NCBI RefSeq assembly: GCF_002160135.1
Contig: NZ_NFJZ01000011.1
Location: 62,001 to 126,000, forward strand
DNA from: Lachnoclostridium sp. An196
GTDB taxonomy: Bacteria; Bacillota; Clostridia; Lachnospirales; Lachnospiraceae
Length of the DNA: 64,000 nt
Reading direction: 5' to 3'
Position numbers and translations under genes: made by a program. Positions 17,663 through 26,270 of the stretch are shown here, piece after piece. Each line of letters begins with the position of its first letter. Positions within the stretch are counted from its first letter, which is position 1. The notes beneath the pieces are model-generated. The model searched no databases. It saw only the letters and a list, made by a program, of their open reading frames with translations, and had not been told where the DNA came from.

Positions 17663-18234
17663 CTTCCGATTTTCCCTCCCAATATTCTGTTTTCTGTTAC
17701 GATCAGGTCAGGACAGATATCGTGCTTTTCTGACGGCACTTCCGGAAAAATCTGAAATTCAAACGCCAGCGCAATATGTATCAGATGAGGATGCTTTTCC
17801 AGATATCGGTCATAATATCCTCCTCCGTACCCCACTCTATGGCCCTGTTCGTCAAAGGCCACTCCCGGCATCAGAAGAAGCCCTTCTTCCGGTTCACAGA
17901 TCCGGCAGTCGGCTCGCGGCTCCATAATGCCGAAAGCTCCAGGCTCCAGATCTTTCAGACTCCGAAGATAGTAAAAATGCATGATTCCGTCCCCGTCTAC
18001 TCTGGGCACGGCCACTTTCTTTCCGTCATCCCAGGCGCAGCGCATCAGGAAGCGGGTTTCCACCTCTCTTTTCGCATCCACATAGGCCAGCAGCAGAGAA
18101 GCGTCTTTATAGGCGGACAACTGCCTGAAGCGTTCCAGAATCTGCAGACTTTTTTCATGCAGCGTCTCTTCATCCGCTTCTCTCCGTCTTTTTTTGACTT
18201 CCGCCCTAATTTCCTTTTTTCCCAGCATGCCCAT
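17659..18234 (-). CDS. 5-formyltetrahydrofolate cyclo-ligase
   Basis: A 191-residue MTHFS family enzyme, which converts 5-formyl-THF to 5,10-methenyl-THF using ATP. The C-terminal signature [11 protein letters not shown] and the central [16 protein letters not shown] are intact; the N-terminus [15 protein letters not shown] is typical. Its start overlaps the DUF896 gene by 29 bases; GGGGG in that overlap is a possible ribosome-binding site. Confidence 0.93.
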   Translation of the reverse strand: MGMLGKKEIRAEVKKRRREADEETLHEKSLQILERFRQLSAYKDASLLLAYVDAKREVETRFLMRCAWDDGKKVAVPRVDGDGIMHFYYLRSLKDLEPGAFGIMEPRADCRICEPEEGLLLMPGVAFDEQGHRVGYGGGYYDRYLEKHPHLIHIALAFEFQIFPEVPSEKHDICPDLIVTENRILGGKIGR

Positions 18235-18433
18235 ATTTTTCCCCCAGATTCACGATGCTTCCGTCTGCTTCTACCATATCGATCTGATCCAGCTGGCTTT
18301 TCAGGTTCCTGCGGATATCTGCCAGATATTCCTGCCGCAGAAGCTGCTGTTCCTTTTTCTCCGGCTCCGTCAGCCCTTCCGCTTTTGCTTTGCGCGCCAG
18401 CTCATTGATCCTTGCAATCTTTTCTTCCATCAT
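18206..18433 (-). CDS. DUF896 domain protein (YnzC-like)
   Basis: A 75-residue protein of the DUF896 family. The family core is visible: [30 protein letters not shown] and the second helix [11 protein letters not shown]. These are small two-helix proteins of unknown function, mostly in Firmicutes. I chose the ATG at 18433, with GGAG 8 bases upstream, rather than a longer in-frame form. It lies between proB and 5-FCL in the same operon. Confidence 0.9.
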   Translation of the reverse strand: MMEEKIARINELARKAKAEGLTEPEKKEQQLLRQEYLADIRRNLKSQLDQIDMVEADGSIVNLGEKYGHAGKKGN

Positions 18434-18446
18434 ACAATAATCTCCA

Positions 18447-19286
18447 TCAATCCTCTTCCAAATAATCAATCAGATAAAAATCTTCCGTCCGGTTGCTTTT
18501 AAACAGGGTTCCGATCGGTTCTCCGCCCATGATCCGGTGAATGACTCCCATATCCCGTCCATTGGCGATGATCATCTCCGCGCCGGACGCTGTAGCGATC
18601 TGCGCCGCATGCAGCTTGGTAGACATTCCGCCGGTTCCCAGATCGCTTGCGGCTCCCTTCGCCATTTTCTCCAGGTCCCGGTCTATATGATCCACATACT
18701 CTATAAACTCCGCGTTCGGATTCCTGTTCGGATCATCCGTAAATAAGCCGTCGATATCTGAAAGCAGAATCAGAAGATCTGCCTCCACCAGAGCGGTTAC
18801 AATGGCAGACAGTGTATCGTTGTCTCCAAAGCGGATCTCATACGTGGAGATCGTGTCGTTTTCATTGACGATGGGAATCGCTCCCAGAGAGAGCAGCGTC
18901 TCAAAGGTGTTGCGGGCGTTGATCCGGTTCTCTCCGTTGATAAAAGTGTTCTTAGTCATCAGGATCTGTGACGCGATCTGATTGTATTCCATAAACAGCT
19001 TCTGATAGATCATCATCAGCCGTGCCTGCCCGATGGAAGCGCACGCCTGTTTCAGCTCCAGCTTCCGGGGGCGTTCTTTCATTCCGATAGTCTTGCGTCC
19101 TACGGCGATAGCGCCGGAACTTACCAGGATCACTTCTTTTCCCTGGTTATGCAGATCCGACAGTTCCCTGACCAGCTTCTCCAGCTTGATCAGGTCCATC
19201 ATCCCTGTCTCCGGGTGCGTCAGTGAAGACGTCCCCACTTTGATCACGACTCTTTTTTTATCTTTTAAGTGTTCTCTTAAATTCAT
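18447..19286 (-). CDS. proB: Glutamate 5-kinase
   Basis: ProB, 279 residues from the ATG at 19286, first step of proline synthesis. The amino acid kinase fold shows [12 protein letters not shown] at the N-terminus, [10 protein letters not shown] in the middle and [12 protein letters not shown] near 210-225. The C-terminal PUA domain of the E. coli enzyme is absent, as in several clostridial ProB proteins. An upstream extension to 19343 is open but has no family similarity. It is followed by DUF896, 5-FCL and proA. Confidence 0.94.
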   Translation of the reverse strand: MNLREHLKDKKRVVIKVGTSSLTHPETGMMDLIKLEKLVRELSDLHNQGKEVILVSSGAIAVGRKTIGMKERPRKLELKQACASIGQARLMMIYQKLFMEYNQIASQILMTKNTFINGENRINARNTFETLLSLGAIPIVNENDTISTYEIRFGDNDTLSAIVTALVEADLLILLSDIDGLFTDDPNRNPNAEFIEYVDHIDRDLEKMAKGAASDLGTGGMSTKLHAAQIATASGAEMIIANGRDMGVIHRIMGGEPIGTLFKSNRTEDFYLIDYLEED

Positions 19287-19356
19287 CTTTATACCCAGCC
19301 CGTTGTGGCAGTTTAGTCTTTTATACTGTACAACATCTGCCATTTAAAGGCAATGG

Positions 19357-19755
19357 CTAACTTGTATAATTTTCAAGAAAATTATACAGTTCTTCCTCTC
19401 CTTTCAGGTATTTCCCCTCCCGGATTTCTTCCTGCAGTTCCTCGGGAAGCACATCCAGGATCACATCCGTGTACTCATAGATCTCGTTTTCCGGCAGCTT
19501 GTAGACTGCCACATAATTATTGTTGTTTACCAGGACAAACTGATATTCTTCCGCCTGTGGTTCTTCTTCCCGGACATCCTGTCCAGCCGCCGTCTGCGAC
19601 GGCTGGTTCTCCGCGGGAAGAGACTCCACCAATTCAGTCCCTCTCTGTTCCTCCGGCGGCGTCCCCGCATCTTTTCCCAGGTACCAGTACCCGAAAATGA
19701 ACAGGGCAAGTACAACGACCGCCCCCAAAAGTATTCCCAAAACTTTTCTGGACAT
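19357..19755 (-). CDS. Membrane-anchored protein with BofC C-terminal-like domain
   Basis: A 132-residue protein: an N-terminal membrane helix (about 6-24), a Pro/Glu/Gln-rich linker, and a C-terminal domain from about residue 72. That domain reads like the BofC C-terminal domain (YVAVYKLPENEI, TDVILDVLPEELQEEIREG, EEELYNFLENYTS). In Bacillus, BofC restrains SigK checkpoint signalling; here the role is not known. The ribosome-binding site AAAGGAGG is buried in a long hairpin (19760-19801). It lies between the SpoVB-like gene and proB. Confidence 0.65.
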   Translation of the reverse strand: MSRKVLGILLGAVVVLALFIFGYWYLGKDAGTPPEEQRGTELVESLPAENQPSQTAAGQDVREEEPQAEEYQFVLVNNNNYVAVYKLPENEIYEYTDVILDVLPEELQEEIREGKYLKGEEELYNFLENYTS

Positions 19756-19759
19756 GATA

Positions 19760-19801
19760 AAACCTCCTTTTTCACTAGTATGAACTGGAAAAAAGAGGTT
19801 T
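19760..19801 (-). promoter_or_regulatory. Hairpin sequestering the ribosome-binding site of the BofC-like gene
   Basis: Arms 19760-19773 and 19788-19801 pair over 14 positions with one mismatch around a 14-base loop. The Shine-Dalgarno AAAGGAGG (19763-19770, minus strand) is fully inside the stem. It could act as a translational switch or a weak terminator after the flippase gene. Confidence 0.45.
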
Positions 19802-19816
19802 ATACGCTAAAATATG

Positions 19817-21478
19817 TCACATCAGACGCAGTTTTTTAGCCACGGACACCAGAAGATACCCTTTGGGGAACCGCCGAAGTTCCTCTTCCGTCAGGCCTTT
19901 AAGCAGCAGCATGGCAATTCCATAAACAAACACGCCCGCCGCGCAGGAAACAAGCGTAGCAATGGAATTATTTTTAGCCGCGAGCATCAGTCCCCGATAA
20001 CATCCGTAACAGACTGCTCCCATCAGAGCCGACGCGACAAGCGGAATCACGAAAGTTCGGCGAACCTCCTGCCGGTAACGCATGTATCTGGCAATGGAAC
20101 GGGAATTTAATATGCACATCAGGAATGCAAAAAAGATATTGGCCCATACTACCGCATAAATATGAAGATCGAATACCTGAAGCAGCACCACCAGAAGCAC
20201 CACATGCGCCGCCAACGCTATGGCCGCATGTATGACCGGCAGCCGCATCTTGTTCATTCCCTGAAGGATGCCGTTCGTCAGCGTGGACATGCCGTACAGC
20301 ACCACCGATATGCTTCCCATCTGCAAAAGGCTGGCAGACAGCGCCGTATGCTCTTCCGCTCCGAACAAAAGCGTGAGAATCGGTTCCGCGAGAACGGACA
20401 TGCCCACCGCGCACGGAATTGAGATCACCATCACGAAGCGGATGGAATTCTCTGTCTTTTTCCTCATCTGTTTCCGATCCCGGTTGACTCTTGCACGGGT
20501 CATCTCCGGAATTACGGAAGATGCCATGGCAGATGCAACCGCAATGGGCACATTGGTCAGAAGCTTGTATTCTCCGCTGAAAATCCCCCATAGTTCGTCA
20601 ATTCGCATACTGTCATACTGACGGTAGTCCAACAGGTGCTTGAAGATACCCTGATCTATAATACCGCTGATATTGTAGACGGCCGTGCTCAGGATGACCG
20701 GAAGAATCGTCGCAAGGATCAGATACAGGATCTGTCCGGTTGACTCCGTCTTTTCATGACGGTCCCTGGCAATCTGTTCTTTCATCACTCTTCGGAAAAC
20801 CAGGGTCAGGAAAATCAAAAACAGAAAGCCCGCCAACGCCCCCAGACCGGTACCCAGTGTGCTTCCCGCCGCGCCATAGGCATATGCAGCCGTCTCCGTA
20901 GATAACAGGGCATCCAGCTTGGCTCCATAACGAAACAGATACCATGCCGCGCCTATGCTGACCGCAGCATTGATGATCTGCTCTATGATCTGGGAAATCG
21001 CCGTCGGCACCATACTTCCCAGCCCCTGAAAATATCCCCTCAGGCACCCCATCAGAGCTACGATCAGGATGGTGGGAGCCAGGACCTGCAGCGCCAGACG
21101 GCTCTCCGGAGTGCTGACCACTACTTCGCTGAAAAATCCAGCGCCAAAAAACACAATCAGCGCCGCGGCGCCGCCGGATACCAGCGCGAACAGCATCGTA
21201 CAGCCAAACAGCTTGTACGCGCTTTTCGCCCTTCCTTTCGCCAGTCTCGCGGACACCAGTTTGGATACAGCCAGCGGAAGACTGAAGGACGATATCAGAA
21301 GCATCATGGAATAGACTTCATAGGCCGCGGAATAATAACTGTTTCCCACCGGTCCCAGGATCCTCGTCACCGGAATCCGGTAGATCAGGCCGATGATGCG
21401 GACCAGAATTGATGCTCCTGCCAGGATGCCTCCCTGCACGATGTAGTTAGACGACTGTTTCTGTTTTTTTGTACTCAT
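19817..21478 (-). CDS. Polysaccharide/lipid flippase, SpoVB/MurJ family
   Basis: A 553-residue membrane protein with about 14 helices. The N-terminus GGILAGASILVRIIGLIYRIP and GNSYYSAAYEVYSM are characteristic of the SpoVB/YtgP branch of the MOP flippase superfamily. These proteins move lipid-linked precursors across the membrane; SpoVB acts in spore cortex synthesis. Which paralogue this is cannot be settled from the sequence alone. AGAGGAA precedes the ATG. It ends 61 bases before the BofC-like gene. Confidence 0.88.
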   Translation of the reverse strand: MSTKKQKQSSNYIVQGGILAGASILVRIIGLIYRIPVTRILGPVGNSYYSAAYEVYSMMLLISSFSLPLAVSKLVSARLAKGRAKSAYKLFGCTMLFALVSGGAAALIVFFGAGFFSEVVVSTPESRLALQVLAPTILIVALMGCLRGYFQGLGSMVPTAISQIIEQIINAAVSIGAAWYLFRYGAKLDALLSTETAAYAYGAAGSTLGTGLGALAGFLFLIFLTLVFRRVMKEQIARDRHEKTESTGQILYLILATILPVILSTAVYNISGIIDQGIFKHLLDYRQYDSMRIDELWGIFSGEYKLLTNVPIAVASAMASSVIPEMTRARVNRDRKQMRKKTENSIRFVMVISIPCAVGMSVLAEPILTLLFGAEEHTALSASLLQMGSISVVLYGMSTLTNGILQGMNKMRLPVIHAAIALAAHVVLLVVLLQVFDLHIYAVVWANIFFAFLMCILNSRSIARYMRYRQEVRRTFVIPLVASALMGAVCYGCYRGLMLAAKNNSIATLVSCAAGVFVYGIAMLLLKGLTEEELRRFPKGYLLVSVAKKLRLM

Positions 21479-21496
21479 AGAGTTCCTCTTTACGTA

Positions 21497-22009
21497 TTAT
21501 TCTTCCGAAGGCTGTCTGCGAATACCCAGGCTGTCCAGAATATCCGCCTGTTTTTTCTCCATGACCGCAGCCTCCCGCGCTTCCATATGGTCATATCCCA
21601 GCAGATGCAGCATACTGTGGGCAATCAAAAACGCAAACTCTCTCCGGCAGCCGTGTCCGTACTGCGCTGCCTGTTCTTTTACATGATCCAGAGAGACCAC
21701 AATGTCTCCCAGCACCAGTTCTCCGCTGTCCGGATCAAAGCAGTCCGCCTCGTGTTCTTCCGCCCAGGAAAAATCTGCCGGCGACGGATATTCCACCTGA
21801 GGGAAAGACAGCACATCCGTAGAGCGGTCGATCTGCCGGAATTCACGGTTCATCCGGTGGATCTCCTCGTCCGAGACCAGCAGCAGATTCACTTCCGCCT
21901 CATAGGGGCACTTCTCCGATTCCAGCACCCGGTCTATGACCAGTCTGGCAGTTCCTTCATAGTCAACGCCCAGATCCAGAGCGTATTCCTCTTCGATGTT
22001 TAATGTCAT
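21497..22009 (-). CDS. ybeY: Endoribonuclease YbeY
   Basis: YbeY, 170 residues from the ATG at 22009, an RNase for 16S rRNA 3'-end maturation and ribosome quality control. The zinc motif HSMLHLLGYDH is intact, and MNREFRQIDRSTDVLSFP is the family core. AAAGGA supports the start. It overlaps the 3' end of phoH by 47 bases, in the conserved phoH-ybeY order. Confidence 0.96.
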   Translation of the reverse strand: MTLNIEEEYALDLGVDYEGTARLVIDRVLESEKCPYEAEVNLLLVSDEEIHRMNREFRQIDRSTDVLSFPQVEYPSPADFSWAEEHEADCFDPDSGELVLGDIVVSLDHVKEQAAQYGHGCRREFAFLIAHSMLHLLGYDHMEAREAAVMEKKQADILDSLGIRRQPSEE

Positions 22010-22988
22010 TTCGTTCCTTTCTCTGCGCCGTTTTCTTCTCATACTCTTCATAGGCGGTCACAATTTTCTGCACCAGCGGGTGGCGCACCACATCCCGGCT
22101 GGTCAGTTTGCAGAAAGAGATCCCTTCTACTTTATGCAGCACTTTCTCCGCCACTTCCAGACCGGACGGCGTATCGGCAGGAAGATCCTTCTGAGTCGCA
22201 TCTCCGGTCACCACCACCTTGGAACCGAAACCGATACGGGTCAGGAACATCTTCATCTGGGCCTGCGTGGTATTCTGCGCTTCATCCAGGATAATGAACG
22301 CATTATCCAGGGTGCGTCCTCTCATATATGCCAGCGGGGCCACCTCAATCAGGCCTTTTTCCATATTCTTCTGAAAGCTCTCCGCTCCCATGATCTGATA
22401 CAGCGCGTCATACAGCGGCCGCAGATAAGGATCCACCTTGCTCTGCAGATCTCCCGGAAGAAATCCCAGCTTTTCTCCAGCTTCGATGGCCGGGCGGGTC
22501 AGGATGATCCGTTCCACTTCATTGGCCTTGAACGCGCTGATCGCCATGGCCATCGCCAGATAGGTCTTGCCCGTTCCCGCCGGGCCGATGCCGAAGACAA
22601 TCATGTCTTTCCGGATCGCATCCACATACTGTTTCTGTCCCAGCGTCTTGGGTTTGATGGATTTTCCGCTGATCGTATGGCAGATTGTATCTTCGTTGAT
22701 GGATAAAAGAGCGCCTCCGCTGTCTTTTTCCACAGCCAACGCCAGTGCATAGTCCACATTCTGTTCTGTGATCTGGTTTCCTCTTTTGGACAGCTCCACC
22801 AGTTCCAGCAGCACCTGTCCTGCTCTGCGTACCTGTTCCTCATTTCCGATCAGCTTCAGTCCTCCGTCCCGGGAGATCACCGTCACGCCGATCGTTCTCT
22901 CGATTTTTTTCAGATATGCGTCAAACTGTCCGCATACATTTTGTTCATGTTCCGATGGAATGTTAAAAATATGTTCTTCTAATGTCAC
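21963..22988 (-). CDS. phoH: PhoH family ATPase
   Basis: A 341-residue PhoH-like protein. Walker A is GPAGTGKTYLAMA, Walker B IILDEAQNTT, and KVVVTGDATQKDLP follows. An N-terminal KH-like segment (LIGNEEQVRRAGQVL) is present. The start is GTG at 22988, immediately after the yqfD stop (TAAGTG), with GGGAA upstream, so translation is probably coupled. The C-terminal tail is basic and overlaps ybeY. Confidence 0.94.
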   Translation of the reverse strand: MTLEEHIFNIPSEHEQNVCGQFDAYLKKIERTIGVTVISRDGGLKLIGNEEQVRRAGQVLLELVELSKRGNQITEQNVDYALALAVEKDSGGALLSINEDTICHTISGKSIKPKTLGQKQYVDAIRKDMIVFGIGPAGTGKTYLAMAMAISAFKANEVERIILTRPAIEAGEKLGFLPGDLQSKVDPYLRPLYDALYQIMGAESFQKNMEKGLIEVAPLAYMRGRTLDNAFIILDEAQNTTQAQMKMFLTRIGFGSKVVVTGDATQKDLPADTPSGLEVAEKVLHKVEGISFCKLTSRDVVRHPLVQKIVTAYEEYEKKTAQRKERNDIKHRRGIRSGSGR

Positions 22989-24230
22989 TTATGTCTGTTC
23001 CCTTTCCCCGGCAGGTTCTTCCTGCACAGGCTCTGTCATGTCCGGAGTCTGCTCCTTCGCCGTCTCTTTCTCCAGGACCCAGGTCCCGGCGGCGGTGCAC
23101 AAATCTCCATTGACCTCTATTTTAACACGATTTTCAATAATTTGAAGACCCTTATTTTCCATTTTTCTGAAAAACAGGTTCAGTTCCTCTTCTGCTTTCT
23201 CCTTTGCCTCTTCCTCCGAGTATGCGGCCGGCTCCAGAAAATATTCTTTTTCTGTATTTTTTCCGAAGACTATTGGCAGATAAAAATTTTCCGTGATCTT
23301 CAGAGGGAATTCATCTGTCAGGCTCTCAGACTGTTCAAATGCACCCCCAAAACCTCCCGCATTGATTCTTTTATTGCCCAGCACCAGATAGAACGACGTC
23401 TTTTCCCGTCCGGTATACACTTTTTTATCATAGTTCATGGAAAATGACTCCTGATAAGTCTCTGTACGGCGGATACGGACATCCGCGTCCGCGTGGACGT
23501 AATGGGTCTCTGCCACTTCTCCCGCATCATCCAGTATTTCTACTTTTCCCGACACCAGAAGATCGCCCTCCTGCACTTCCATCCCTTCCGAGACCAACGG
23601 CGTCCCGCTGCGGACGATCATGGAAACGATCGTGCCGGAGTCCGCTGCCGCCAGGTCGGCAGGTTCCTCATCCGGCACCGTATCATAGGCGGCGTCTTCA
23701 TTTTCCTGGATATGAACGATGAGCCTGGTTCCCTTCATCTCCACAGAGGTCCAGGTAATCTCCGGAAAATATTCCCGGAGCATCTCCTCTATCTGCTCTC
23801 CGTGGACGTCCTTTTTTTTCATGCCATGCACGATGCCTATATTTTCCAGATAGCCCAGCACCACCGGGTCGCTCAGGCTGTAATTGCCCTCGATGTGAAT
23901 ATTCCAGATAAAAAGCGACATGACATAGAGAAGAACGGCTCCTGCCACGGCTCCGGCGGCGAACAGCTTCCTGTTCCGGTACCGGTGAAGAATAAAAGGA
24001 AGGCCGTGCCTTTCCAGAATCACGACCTTTGTTCTTGTTTTGCGCACCAGTGGACGAAGTCTGCGGAAACCGCCGATACTGACGCACATCTCATATTCTG
24101 TCCCGACCGATCTCATCCCCCACAGGATAATGTGATGATGGCTGCACAGATTTAAGAAACGCTCCGGCGCGTAACCGCCGAGCCGGATCACTACATAGCC
24201 CTTGATGAATTTCAGAATGTTTGTCAACAA
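22989..24230 (-). CDS. yqfD: Sporulation protein YqfD
   Basis: A 413-residue YqfD protein: N-terminal segment GYVVIRLGGYAPERFLNLC, one membrane helix around 110-130, and an extracytoplasmic region that includes EITWTSVEMKGTRLIVHIQE. It is made during sporulation in Bacillus under SigE and is needed for efficient sporulation. The start is TTG at 24230, overlapping the yqfC stop by 7 bases. The order yqfC-yqfD-phoH-ybeY is conserved. Confidence 0.92.
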   Translation of the reverse strand: MLTNILKFIKGYVVIRLGGYAPERFLNLCSHHHIILWGMRSVGTEYEMCVSIGGFRRLRPLVRKTRTKVVILERHGLPFILHRYRNRKLFAAGAVAGAVLLYVMSLFIWNIHIEGNYSLSDPVVLGYLENIGIVHGMKKKDVHGEQIEEMLREYFPEITWTSVEMKGTRLIVHIQENEDAAYDTVPDEEPADLAAADSGTIVSMIVRSGTPLVSEGMEVQEGDLLVSGKVEILDDAGEVAETHYVHADADVRIRRTETYQESFSMNYDKKVYTGREKTSFYLVLGNKRINAGGFGGAFEQSESLTDEFPLKITENFYLPIVFGKNTEKEYFLEPAAYSEEEAKEKAEEELNLFFRKMENKGLQIIENRVKIEVNGDLCTAAGTWVLEKETAKEQTPDMTEPVQEEPAGEREQT

Positions 24231-24484
24231 TAGCGGATTTCCCCTATCTGCCCCGATATTTTCATCTCGTCTTCCGTGTAGTAATCAATATGGAGACATT
24301 CCCCACACAGCGTCATCTGGCAGGTTTTGGTCTGAAGGCGGATCCGCTGGTCCGTGTACTCGATGATCCCCCGGTAGTTCTCCACATAGGCTTCGCTTCT
24401 CCCGGTCACCGTCAGCACGGCCGCCCCCATCACCAGGTCTTTCGGCAGTTTCAGTTTTTCCGCCATCCGTTCCCGAAATTTCAT
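24224..24484 (-). CDS. yqfC: Sporulation protein YqfC
   Basis: An 86-residue YqfC-family protein. KLKLPKDLVMGAAVLTVTG and the repeated beta-strand region ending GQIGEIRYC are typical. GGAGGCC precedes the ATG. It overlaps yqfD and lies 45 bases downstream of the DUF2284 gene, so read-through from the van-like cluster is possible. Confidence 0.9.
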   Translation of the reverse strand: MKFRERMAEKLKLPKDLVMGAAVLTVTGRSEAYVENYRGIIEYTDQRIRLQTKTCQMTLCGECLHIDYYTEDEMKISGQIGEIRYC

Positions 24485-24529
24485 GGTTCAGGCCTCCGCC
24501 GGAACATTTGGTATACTATATGCAGAAAA

Positions 24530-25090
24530 TCATGTTTTATGTCCGGCCGGCGCGGATTCCCGGTACAGGATGAGGCTGAACCAGGTCACTACTCCCGCTC
24601 CGTTCATAAAGCTGATGCCGCTCTTTTCCGCCAGATCCGTCACAAGAATCCCGTAACTTTCCACACAGGGAAACATCCGGTCCGGATGTCTGCAGGGCGC
24701 ATCCGGATAGGCGCATTTTTCGCAGATCGCGCAGGACTCTGTGGAGAGCGTCAGCACCTCCTGGCACTGCTCCTGGAAAAGCGCCTGCACCGCCTCCGTA
24801 ACCTTTTCATGATCCATCCGGGTCGCCAGCATCTCTTCCATATTTTCCATATCGCTCACTTCCGCAAGTGTGGTAAACAGAAATCCACCCTCGAACCGGG
24901 CGCACCGCTCCCTGCATTCCTGCACAGTACCTACAGCCGGCGGACAGGACCAGGACTTTCCATACTGCGGGCATTCTGTCTCGCAGATATAGCGTACCTT
25001 ATCCAGAAACCGGATCTCTTCCGTCCTGATAAATGCGTACTCGCAGATCGGATACCGCGCGATCTGCCGCTCCAGTTTTTCCCGGTCCAT
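24530..25090 (-). CDS. DUF2284 domain metal-binding protein
   Basis: A 186-residue cysteine-rich protein. The conserved N-terminal motif CETECPQYGKSWSCPPAVGT (about 38-57) and a second cysteine group (CAICEKCAYPDAPCRHP) suggest binding of a metal or iron-sulfur cluster. The function is unknown. The ATG at 25090 has GGGAGGT upstream; the gene begins inside the racemase 3' end, overlapping it by 92 bases in another frame. A broken second copy of this family lies at 36632-36916. Confidence 0.85.
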   Translation of the reverse strand: MDREKLERQIARYPICEYAFIRTEEIRFLDKVRYICETECPQYGKSWSCPPAVGTVQECRERCARFEGGFLFTTLAEVSDMENMEEMLATRMDHEKVTEAVQALFQEQCQEVLTLSTESCAICEKCAYPDAPCRHPDRMFPCVESYGILVTDLAEKSGISFMNGAGVVTWFSLILYRESAPAGHKT

Positions 25091-26270
25091 CCTGATACCT
25101 CCCGCGTCTTGTGCTGGAATCATTATATACAGAATCTTCCTTTTCTGCAAGCACCGCTGTGTCCAACCGTTTTCCCAGCCTGCTCAAAAGCTCGTTGGTG
25201 ATGGTGCCTGCTTCATCGGCCATCTCTTCCGCCCGGATCCGGCGCCCCATACTTTCCCCGATAAAGACTGCCTCGTCACCGGACCGCACGCCCGGCACAC
25301 GGGTCACGTCCAGGAAAAGCTGGTCCATACAGATTCTTCCTACTATGGGAGTCCGGACTCCTCTTACCAGCGCATGTCCTTTTCCTGACAAAGCTCTGGG
25401 AACCCCGTCCGCATATCCGATGGAAGCTACGGCAATCCGTCTTTTTCCCCTGGCCCGATATGCAAGTCCGTATCCTACTCCTTCTCCATCTTCCACATCC
25501 CGCACACAGGCAATCCTTGCTTTCAGACTCAATACCGGCCGGAAATCTGTGCCTTTCGCGTATTGATCCGCGTCCTGTCCGGTGCTGCAGACTCCGTAGA
25601 GGATAATCCCCGGCCGCGCTCCGCCAAATGCCAGTTCCGGATACCGCAGGATTCCGTAACTTCCTAAAAGATGTGTCTGCAGTCCGGCCCTGAATGCTTC
25701 AGGCAGGATATCCAGCACCCGGCGGTATCTTCTTCCCTGTTCCTCTGTAAATAATCGTTCTTCCTCCGAATCTCCGTCCGACACGCAAAGATGGGAGAAG
25801 ATCCCCGTTATGTCCAGATTCTGATATCTCCACAGATCCGCAAAGGCTTCCTGCCTGTCCCAGGGAATGCCCAGACGGTGCATACCCGTATCTGCCGCGG
25901 CCTGTACCTGAAGCCGGCCCTGAAATGACGCCAGTTCACGGGCATAGGCTTCGTCCACCACAGTCTGCGTCAGATGATAACGGGATACATCCCCAAGACC
26001 TTCTGCCGGCGTATATCCCAGGATCAGGATCTGTCCGCGGATACCGGCTCTCCGAAGCCGGATCCCCTCTCCCAGCGACGCGACGCAGAAGTCCCGGATC
26101 CCCAATCGCTGCAGTTCCCGCGCCACCGGCACAGCTCCGTGCCCATAGGCGTCTGCCTTAACCGCAGGCATCAGCATACATCCGCGGGAAAGCAGCTTCT
26201 TTAATTCGTTAACATTGTGCCGCAGATTTTCAAGATTTATTTCTTTCCATGCACGGCGGGTCTTTTCCAT
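24999..26270 (-). CDS. vanTr: Serine racemase, VanT racemase domain (VanTr-like)
   Basis: A PLP-dependent fold III racemase, 423 residues. The catalytic lysine is in AVKADAYGHG (about K38), and GYADG and ICMDQ are present. In the C-terminal domain GTITNELLSRLG aligns with the alanine racemase region holding Tyr354; here that position is Asn (about residue 359), the change known in VanT serine racemases. In VanG/VanC strains this domain is fused to a membrane domain; here it is a separate gene overlapping that domain's gene by 34 bases. About 45 extra C-terminal residues come from reading into the DUF2284 gene. An ordinary alanine racemase is the alternative. Confidence 0.82.
   Translation of the reverse strand: MEKTRRAWKEINLENLRHNVNELKKLLSRGCMLMPAVKADAYGHGAVPVARELQRLGIRDFCVASLGEGIRLRRAGIRGQILILGYTPAEGLGDVSRYHLTQTVVDEAYARELASFQGRLQVQAAADTGMHRLGIPWDRQEAFADLWRYQNLDITGIFSHLCVSDGDSEEERLFTEEQGRRYRRVLDILPEAFRAGLQTHLLGSYGILRYPELAFGGARPGIILYGVCSTGQDADQYAKGTDFRPVLSLKARIACVRDVEDGEGVGYGLAYRARGKRRIAVASIGYADGVPRALSGKGHALVRGVRTPIVGRICMDQLFLDVTRVPGVRSGDEAVFIGESMGRRIRAEEMADEAGTITNELLSRLGKRLDTAVLAEKEDSVYNDSSTRRGRYQDGPGKTGAADRAVSDLRVRIYQDGRDPVSG

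Noticed and set aside
19363-19388. Perfect 11-bp AT-rich inverted repeat at the end of the BofC-like gene
   Set aside because: It encodes conserved-looking residues (LENYT) and has no GC content or U-run, so it is not convincing as a terminator.
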